Positions 57,403-64,000 of a DNA stretch of 64,000 bases are shown piece after piece. The stretch comes from Rhodosalinus sp046542825 (lineage in GTDB: Bacteria > Pseudomonadota > Alphaproteobacteria > Rhodobacterales > Rhodobacteraceae). The stretch spans positions 1-64,000 of the forward strand of contig NZ_JBKHAQ010000001.1 in the NCBI RefSeq assembly GCF_046542825.1, in the 5' to 3' direction. A program made the translations under genes and the position numbers. The notes under the pieces are model-generated. The model ran no database searches and was not told the DNA's origin. It worked only from the letters and a program-made list of their open reading frames with translations. Numbering within the stretch: position 1 is the first letter of the stretch; each line of letters opens with the position of its first letter.

Positions 57403-57422
57403 AAGCCGCTTGCAAGCGGCTT
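57403..57422. repeat. GC-type palindrome downstream of the CcdA gene
   Basis: AAGCCGCTTGCAAGCGGCTT is a perfect 20-base palindrome, 41 bases past the CcdA stop and upstream of the hydrolase/P450 operon. It shares the TTGCAA centre with the elements at 38589 and 52675 but with different, still symmetric, flanks. Confidence 0.75.
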
Positions 57423-57463
57423 CCGCCGCCAGGGGATGGCAGATGCCGGGATCGGGGCGCGGC

Positions 57464-58213
57464 TCAGCCGAGCGCCGCGAGGGCCGGAAACGTCTCGAGC
57501 AGCCAGAAGGAGAAGGCCGAGAAGCCCCCCGTCAGCATCAGCAGCCCGATGGTCCAGAGCAGCAGGCCCATCGCCGTCTCGATCCGGTCCATGTGCCGCT
57601 TCATCCAGCCCATCAGACCGCCCAGCCGCGGCAGGAAGGCCGCAACCAGCAGGAAGGGCACGCCAAGCCCCACCGCGTAGACGCCCAGAAGGGTGGTGCC
57701 GCGCGCCATGTCGGCCTCGGTCGCGGCCAGCGAGAGGATCGCGCCCAGCTGCGGGCCGATGCAGGGCGTCCAGCCGAAGGCGAAGGCAAGGCCCAGCACA
57801 TAGGCGCCGAAGGCGCTGCCGCTGCGGTCGCCCGCGTCGAGCCGTGCCTCGCGGTCGAGAAACCCGATCCTGTAGAGACCCACGAAATGCGCGCCAAAGC
57901 CCATCACGATCAGGCCTGCGATCGTGTTGAACCAGCCCTGATAGGCCAGAAAGGCCCGTCCCGCCGCCGACGCCGCGAAGCCCAGGAACAGGAACACCGT
58001 CGACAGGCCCAGAACGAAGAAGAAGGCAGGCAGAAGCGCGCGCGACCGCCCCCGCTCCTCCGACAACTCGCCCAGCGAGACACCGGACATGTAGGCGAGA
58101 TAGGGCGGCACGATCGGCAGAACGCAGGGCGACAGGAACGAGATCACGCCGGCCAGCAGCGCCACGGTCATTGCGGGGATCAGCCCCGCGTCGATGATCT
58201 CGATCCCGAACAT
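57464..58213 (-). CDS. ccdA: Cytochrome c biogenesis protein CcdA family
   Basis: This 249-residue inner-membrane protein moves reducing power from cytosolic thioredoxin to the periplasm for heme attachment to cytochrome c or disulfide repair. It has six hydrophobic helices. The two redox Cys sit in ISFLSPCVLPIVPPYLAYMS and FAFGWTPCIGPQLGAILSLA. The family ends with GLLLWTIGLLMLTGGFSAFS. It is the size of the minimal DsbD membrane core, so it could pair with the nDsbD-like protein at 52796. Monocistronic. Confidence 0.94.
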   Translation of the reverse strand: MFGIEIIDAGLIPAMTVALLAGVISFLSPCVLPIVPPYLAYMSGVSLGELSEERGRSRALLPAFFFVLGLSTVFLFLGFAASAAGRAFLAYQGWFNTIAGLIVMGFGAHFVGLYRIGFLDREARLDAGDRSGSAFGAYVLGLAFAFGWTPCIGPQLGAILSLAATEADMARGTTLLGVYAVGLGVPFLLVAAFLPRLGGLMGWMKRHMDRIETAMGLLLWTIGLLMLTGGFSAFSFWLLETFPALAALG

Positions 58214-58308
58214 GATTCCCGCTTAGCGCCCTTCTCCGGTCGCGTCACGCGGCGCGCGCTCACATCTTCGCGCGCCGCGTTGCCGGTCCGGCGTGCCGCG
58301 CCCGCGCC

Positions 58309-61014
58309 TCAGCGCGGACCCAGCATCCACCAGCCGCGTTTCTTCGGCTTGTCGTCGGGCCTCTCCTCGCCTTCGGAGGCGCCGACGGGTTCGGGAACCT
58401 TGTCCGGAGTGTCCGTTCCGGTCTTCGGGGCCGGCCTTTCGCTCTTGCGCGCAGGGGCTGCTTCGGAGCGGGGCGCGGTCTCTTCGCTCTCTGCCTCCAC
58501 AACCTCTGCCTCCACGACGGGCGCTTCTGCCTCCGCCGAGGCTGGGGGGGCCGCATCGGCCGGCTCCGCGGCCGCATCGGACGCGGCTTCCGCCGGTCCG
58601 GCCTCTTGCGATTCGGCGTCCCGCGGCGGCTGTGCCCCCGTCGTCGCAGGGGCCTCGCTCGCGGCAGCTGCATCCGGCGCGGCCTCGGCCGGCTTCGGCG
58701 GGCTCTTCTTCGAGCTTCCGCCGCGCTTTCGGCTGCGCGCGGGCTTCGCGGCTGGGGCCTCCGCCTGCGTCGCGGCCTCTTCCGCAGCAGGCTCGGCGTG
58801 CGCCGGTTCCGACTCGGCCGCGGGTGTCTCCGCGTCCCGATCCGGCGCATCGGCCTCCAGAGGTTCGCCCGCCTCGGCCGGACTTTGCGCCCCGGCAGCT
58901 TCCGACAGCGATTCGTCGCGTTGATCGTCTCCGCCCGAGGGCTTCTTGCGGCGGCGGCGGCGGCGCTTCTTCTTCGGCCTGGGCTCTCCCTCGCCGTCGG
59001 CCTGTGCGGGCGCCGGCGGCGCCTCTGTCGCGTCCGGTTCGGGCGCGGCCTCCTCTTCGTCTTCCGCCGTGGCGGCGGAGACGCTGAGCGAGACGACGGG
59101 CACCGCGGGCTCGGGCACCGCGCGTGTCGCCTGCTTGAACTTCTCCAGCACAAAGTCGGGGCTGACCAGCATCGGGTCGCCCTCGACCCGCACGGCCAGG
59201 CCATAGCGCGCCTCGATCACCGCGATGTGCTCGCGCTTCTGGTTCATCAGGTAGTTGGCGATGGCCACCGGCGCCTTGACCAGCACCTCGCCCGAGCGGC
59301 CGCGCACCCCCTCTTCCTCGATCTGGCGCAGGATGGCGAGCGCAAGGTTGTCGTCCGAGCGGATAAGGCCCGTGCCGTGGCAGGCCGCGCAGGGCTGGGT
59401 CGTGGCCTCGATCATGCCGGGGCGCAGGCGCTGGCGGCTCATCTCCAGCAGGCCGAAGCCCGAGATGCGGCCCACCTGGATGCGCGCGCGGTCGGTCTTG
59501 AGCTTGTCCTTGAGCTTCTTCTCGACGGCGGTGTTGTTCTTGCGCTCGTCCATGTCGATGAAATCGATCACGATCAGCCCGGCAAGGTCGCGCAGCCGCA
59601 GCTGGCGCGCGATCTCTTCGGCGGCCTCGAGGTTGGTCTTGAGGGCTGTTTCCTCGATCGAGCCTTCCTTGGTCGCGCGGCCCGAGTTCACGTCGATCGC
59701 CACCAGCGCCTCGGTCACGCCGATCACGATGTAACCGCCGGACTTGAGCTGCACCGTCGGGTTGAACATCGAGCCCAGGTAGCTTTCGACCTGGAAGCGC
59801 GCGAAGAGCGGAAGCGTGTCCTGGTAATGCTTCACGTTCTTGGCGTGGGACGGCATGATCATCTTCATGAAGTCCTTGGCATTGCGGTAGCCCGCCTCGC
59901 CCTCGACCAGGACTTCGTCGATCTCGCGGTTGTAGAGGTCGCGGATCGAGCGCTTGATCAGGTCGCCCTCCTCGTAGATCTTCGCGGGCGCGATCGACTT
60001 CAGGGTCAGTTCGCGGATCTGCTCCCACAGCCGCTGCAGATATTCGTAGTCGCGCTTGATCTCGGCCTTGGTGCGGTTGGCGCCGGCCGTGCGGATGATG
60101 AGGCCCGCACCGCGCGGCACGTCGAGTTCGCCCGCGATCTCCTTGAGCTTCTTGCGGTCGGCGGCGTTGGTGATCTTGCGGCTGATGCCGCCGCCGCGCG
60201 CGGTGTTGGGCATCAGCACGCAGTAGCGGCCGGCGAGCGAGAGATAGGTTGTCAGCGCGGCGCCCTTGTTGCCGCGCTCTTCCTTGACGACCTGGACCAG
60301 CATGATCTGCCGGACCTTGATCACCTCCTGGATCTTGTACTTGCGCGGCCGCGGCTTGCGCGGCGGGCGGATGTCCTCCTGGTCGTCGATCTCGGAGACC
60401 GCCTCGATGGTCTCGTCCCGCTCGGCGGCGTGGTCGGCGGCGACGAAGGGCTGTTCCTCGTCGTCCTCGCTGCCTGACGTGTTGCCGTTTTCCTCGGGTT
60501 CCTCGACGGGGGTGTCGCCCACGCGCTCCATCGGAGAGACGCCTTCGTCCTCGTCGCCAAGGTCGATGGTCTCCATCCCCTCGATGGTAGCGGTCGTCGT
60601 CTCCGCCCTGGCCACCGCGTCGTCGCTTTCCGTCTTCGCGGCTTTGGACCGGCTGCGCGAGCGGGTCGAGCGGCGGGGCTTCTTCGGCTCCTCCTCGTCC
60701 TCGTCGCGGGCGCGCTGCGCTTCGGCATAGGCGCGCTCTTCCTCCATCAGCGCCTCGCGGTCGGCGACGGGGATCTGGTAGTAGTCCGGATGGATTTCCG
60801 AGAAGGCGAGAAAGCCGTGGCGGTTGCCGCCATAGTCGACGAAGGCCGCCTGCAGCGACGGCTCCACGCGCGTGACCTTTGCGAGATAGATGTTGCCGGC
60901 TAGCTGACGCTTGTTGACCGACTCGAAATCGAATTCCTCGACCTTGTTTCCGTCCACCACCACGACGCGGGTTTCTTCCGCGTGGGTGGCGTCGATGAGC
61001 ATTTTCTTTGCCAT
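58309..61014 (-). CDS. rne: Ribonuclease E/G
   Basis: This 901-residue endoribonuclease starts mRNA decay and processes rRNA and tRNA. The S1 RNA-binding domain starts at NIYLAKVTRVEPSLQAAFVDYGG and is interrupted by a long charged insert (about residues 86-225, with R/K-rich and acidic runs) before IQEVIKVRQIMLVQVVKEER. The DNase I-like catalytic part has VAIDVNSGRATK and LIVIDFIDMDERKNN with metal-binding Asp. The Zn-link is PCAACHGTGLI. The C-terminal ~250 residues are Ala/Glu/Pro-rich and disordered, with a basic KKKRRRRRRKKPS patch as RNA/degradosome scaffold. A long leader precedes it. Confidence 0.96.
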   Translation of the reverse strand: MAKKMLIDATHAEETRVVVVDGNKVEEFDFESVNKRQLAGNIYLAKVTRVEPSLQAAFVDYGGNRHGFLAFSEIHPDYYQIPVADREALMEEERAYAEAQRARDEDEEEPKKPRRSTRSRSRSKAAKTESDDAVARAETTTATIEGMETIDLGDEDEGVSPMERVGDTPVEEPEENGNTSGSEDDEEQPFVAADHAAERDETIEAVSEIDDQEDIRPPRKPRPRKYKIQEVIKVRQIMLVQVVKEERGNKGAALTTYLSLAGRYCVLMPNTARGGGISRKITNAADRKKLKEIAGELDVPRGAGLIIRTAGANRTKAEIKRDYEYLQRLWEQIRELTLKSIAPAKIYEEGDLIKRSIRDLYNREIDEVLVEGEAGYRNAKDFMKMIMPSHAKNVKHYQDTLPLFARFQVESYLGSMFNPTVQLKSGGYIVIGVTEALVAIDVNSGRATKEGSIEETALKTNLEAAEEIARQLRLRDLAGLIVIDFIDMDERKNNTAVEKKLKDKLKTDRARIQVGRISGFGLLEMSRQRLRPGMIEATTQPCAACHGTGLIRSDDNLALAILRQIEEEGVRGRSGEVLVKAPVAIANYLMNQKREHIAVIEARYGLAVRVEGDPMLVSPDFVLEKFKQATRAVPEPAVPVVSLSVSAATAEDEEEAAPEPDATEAPPAPAQADGEGEPRPKKKRRRRRRKKPSGGDDQRDESLSEAAGAQSPAEAGEPLEADAPDRDAETPAAESEPAHAEPAAEEAATQAEAPAAKPARSRKRGGSSKKSPPKPAEAAPDAAAASEAPATTGAQPPRDAESQEAGPAEAASDAAAEPADAAPPASAEAEAPVVEAEVVEAESEETAPRSEAAPARKSERPAPKTGTDTPDKVPEPVGASEGEERPDDKPKKRGWWMLGPR

Positions 61015-61351
61015 GTCGTCCGTTTGCACGGGGACCGCCGGCGCGCGCCTGTCTCGCGCTGCGCCGGGCGCCCGTGACTTGTCTGTGCGATTGCTGTGGT
61101 GCGGCAGAGCGCGGGATTTCCCGGTGACCTGTCGTCTCGATCAAGTCCTCTGCGCGTCATCGCGGTTTCACTCCGACACCCCCTTTCGGGAGCATCCGCT
61201 GGGGGCCCTCCGCGGGTGCGGTCCGGGCAATCTTGCCGGCACGAGGCCGGGACGGTCTGTTCCGGATCGTCGGGCCGGCAGGGCCGGGAGCGTCTGAAAC
61301 AGAGAAACTTAGGGGCGAAGCCGGCCGTGGCGGCCGGACGCCTGCAGGGCA

Positions 61352-61380
61352 CCATAAAGGCAGCCGCACGGCGAATACAA
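61352..61380 (-). promoter_or_regulatory. Candidate rne promoter and long leader
   Basis: On the minus strand TTGTAT (61380-61375) and TTATGG (61357-61352) are 17 bases apart, in a locally AT-rich patch. A transcript would have a leader of about 330 bases before the rne ATG, with a GC hairpin (CCGGCC...GGCCGG) near its start. Long structured rne leaders allow RNase E to control its own mRNA in E. coli; that this holds here is an inference. Confidence 0.35.
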
Positions 61381-61440
61381 TGGCAAAATCGTTAACATGA
61401 CAAGAAGCGCGGCGCAGTCCGCTCATCAGCGCTGGCGCGC

Positions 61441-61476
61441 CTCTTCGCAGCGATGACGCCCGAGAGGGCGGAAGAG
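61441..61476 (-). terminator. Possible hairpin after dctD
   Basis: CGCCC-GAGA-GGGCG (61457-61470) with an outer CTCTTC (61441-61446) and GAAGAG (61471-61476) pair lies 21 bases after the dctD stop. It fits a weak terminator of the dctBD message. The rest of the 482-base gap to rne holds only the rne leader region. Confidence 0.35.
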
Positions 61477-61496
61477 CGGCCCGTGACGCGCGTGCC

Positions 61497-62831
<1,335 letters not shown>

Positions 62832-62837
62832 GAATGG

Positions 62838-64000
62838 CTACTCCGCTGCTCTTGTCTCTTCGGCGAGGACGGGCAACTGCATCTCGAAGACCGCGCCCCC
62901 GCCCGTGGCGTTGCGCGCGGTCAGCCGCCCGCCCAGGTCCGTAACGATGCCGGACGAGATGGCAAGGCCCAGGCCCACGCCCTCGCCCGGCTGCTTCGTG
63001 GTGTAGAAGGGTTCGAAGAGCGCATCGAGGTCCTCGATCCCGTCGCCGTTGTCGCGCACGGTCAGCACCGCCGTCTCGCCGCGGGCAAGGATGATGTCGA
63101 TCTCGGGGCTGGCCACGCTCTTGACGGCGTCGAAGGCGTTGCGGATCAGGTTCACCATCACCTGTTCGATCCGAACCCGGTCGCCCATCACCGTGACGGG
63201 TCCTTCGGGCAGGACCCGGTTGATCCGCACCTGCCGTTCCCGCAGCTGCGGCTCCATCATCGACAGCGCAGAGGTCAGCGCCTCGGCAAGATCGACGGGC
63301 GCGAGCTGCTCCGCCCCCTTGCTCGCGTAGGACTTGAGCTGCCGCGTGATCGCGCCCATCCGCTCGATCAGCCCGTCGATGCGGTGAAAGGCGGTCAACG
63401 CCTCGTCGGGCCTGTTGCGCTGCAACAGCAGGCGCGCGCCGGCCAGATAGGTCTTCATCGCCGCGAGCGGCTGATTCAGCTCGTGGCTGACGGCGGCCGA
63501 CATCTCGCCCAGCACGGCGAGCTTGGAGCTTTGGGCAAGGCTCTGCTCGGCCACGGCCAGCGTCTGCTGCATGCGCTCGCGCTCGGCGATCTCGCGCTGC
63601 AGGCGGGCGTTCAGGTCGCGCAGCTCGGCCGATTCGCGCTGGAAAAGCGCCATGCGCACCGCGGTCTTGCGGTTCAGAAGATAGAAGGCCCCCGCCAGAA
63701 GGATCGCGAAGCCCATGATCTCCAGCGCCAGGACCGCGTTCACCTGGTCGCGGACGCTGGCATATGTGGTGAAGCTGGCCATGCGCCACCCGCGGAACGG
63801 AATGCGCGTCTCCATCCGCATCACCGCTTGTCCTTCCAGGTAGGCGTCGGCAGGGATCGTCGCCCAGTCCACCGCCTCCTGAAGGGCGCGTGCGATGGCG
63901 GTCATCGGCGGCTCTCGCTCCAGCGCCCCGGCTTCGGTCAGGCCACGCCAGCGGGGTTCCGTGGACAGGATGATCGTTCCTTCGCTGTCGGTGACCAGCA
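62838..64000 (-). CDS. dctB: DctB-like C4-dicarboxylate sensor kinase, truncated by window edge
   Basis: This sensor kinase is open to base 64000, so its N-terminus and most of the periplasmic PAS-like sensor lie outside. The visible sensor end reads LVTDSEGTIILSTEPRWRGL. A transmembrane helix (VLALEIMGFAILLAGAFYLL) and a coiled-coil come next. The dimerisation helix has the phospho-His in MSAAVSHELNQPLAAMKTYL, followed by N-box QVMVNLIRNAFDAV, G-box VRDNGDGIEDL and EGVGLGLAISSGIVTDLGG. Its stop lies 6 bases before dctD, giving a dctB-dctD operon. No dctP/Q/M transporter genes are visible on this side. Confidence 0.92.
   Translation of the reverse strand, partial: LVTDSEGTIILSTEPRWRGLTEAGALEREPPMTAIARALQEAVDWATIPADAYLEGQAVMRMETRIPFRGWRMASFTTYASVRDQVNAVLALEIMGFAILLAGAFYLLNRKTAVRMALFQRESAELRDLNARLQREIAERERMQQTLAVAEQSLAQSSKLAVLGEMSAAVSHELNQPLAAMKTYLAGARLLLQRNRPDEALTAFHRIDGLIERMGAITRQLKSYASKGAEQLAPVDLAEALTSALSMMEPQLRERQVRINRVLPEGPVTVMGDRVRIEQVMVNLIRNAFDAVKSVASPEIDIILARGETAVLTVRDNGDGIEDLDALFEPFYTTKQPGEGVGLGLAISSGIVTDLGGRLTARNATGGGAVFEMQLPVLAEETRAAE

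Overview
The window is about 64 kb of very GC-rich, densely packed bacterial chromosome. It suggests a member of the Rhodobacterales (Alphaproteobacteria, Rhodobacter/Roseobacter relatives). The evidence is the gene content and order: leuS-lptE-holA, an F1-only atp operon (delta, alpha, gamma, beta, epsilon with no F0 genes) carrying an extra gene between gamma and beta, a pyrB...pyrC-plsY operon, a DctB/DctD pair, a DUF1285 gene divergent from moxR, and codon use dominated by G or C at third positions. No plasmid, phage, transposase, CRISPR array, rRNA or tRNA gene was found. Almost everything is core or household chromosome. Both ends cut genes: leuS lacks its first ~60 codons and dctB lacks its N-terminal part.

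Layout. 1-4.6 kb: leuS, lptE, holA and a GST. 4.6-8.9 kb: a thiolase (minus), a STAS/anti-sigma-kinase pair, a gamma-glutamyltransferase and hspQ. 9.1-11.8 kb: an SLT-like lipoprotein, lolA and an unaccompanied glcD. 12-18.8 kb: a four-gene overlapping operon on the minus strand (MoxR ATPase, DUF58, DUF4159 membrane protein, a second large membrane protein), divergent from DUF1285. 19.7-24.6 kb: a CDF metal transporter, a universal stress protein, a one-TM protein and polA. 24.8-31.5 kb: adenine deaminase, an M23 peptidase, clpA, gloB and a methyltransferase. 32-38.5 kb: the atp operon, then an H-type lectin gene. 38.6-41.2 kb: prs, a DsbA-fold isomerase and an alpha/beta hydrolase. 41.3-45.1 kb: the pyrB/pyrC/plsY operon. 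45.3-47.7 kb: a tight four-gene plus-strand operon (UDG-like, LysE, moaB, NUDIX). 47.8-52.7 kb: an RND pump (adaptor plus permease). 52.8-58.2 kb: an nDsbD-like protein, YqgE, a P450 with an alpha/beta hydrolase, and a CcdA protein. 58.3-64 kb: rne, dctD and dctB.

Genes that work together: AtpHAGDC build the F1 sector. PyrB and a metal-ligand-less PyrC homologue probably form one pyrimidine-pathway complex. MoxR and its three partners look like a chaperone/envelope module. The STAS protein and RsbW-like kinase look like a partner-switching pair. DctB/DctD sense C4-dicarboxylates. The adaptor and permease form an efflux pump. The nDsbD-like and CcdA proteins may together do the job of a split DsbD.

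The most unusual signals are: (i) two families of short perfect palindromes in intergenic gaps, one GC-type with compensated base changes and mostly between convergent genes, and one AT-type composite; (ii) the glycosyltransferase-like gene inside the atp operon, which carries an A9 run; (iii) a DctD that has lost the GAFTGA sigma54-contact motif; (iv) a PyrC homologue with its metal ligands replaced; (v) a uracil-DNA-glycosylase-like protein without the family 4 iron-sulfur cysteines.
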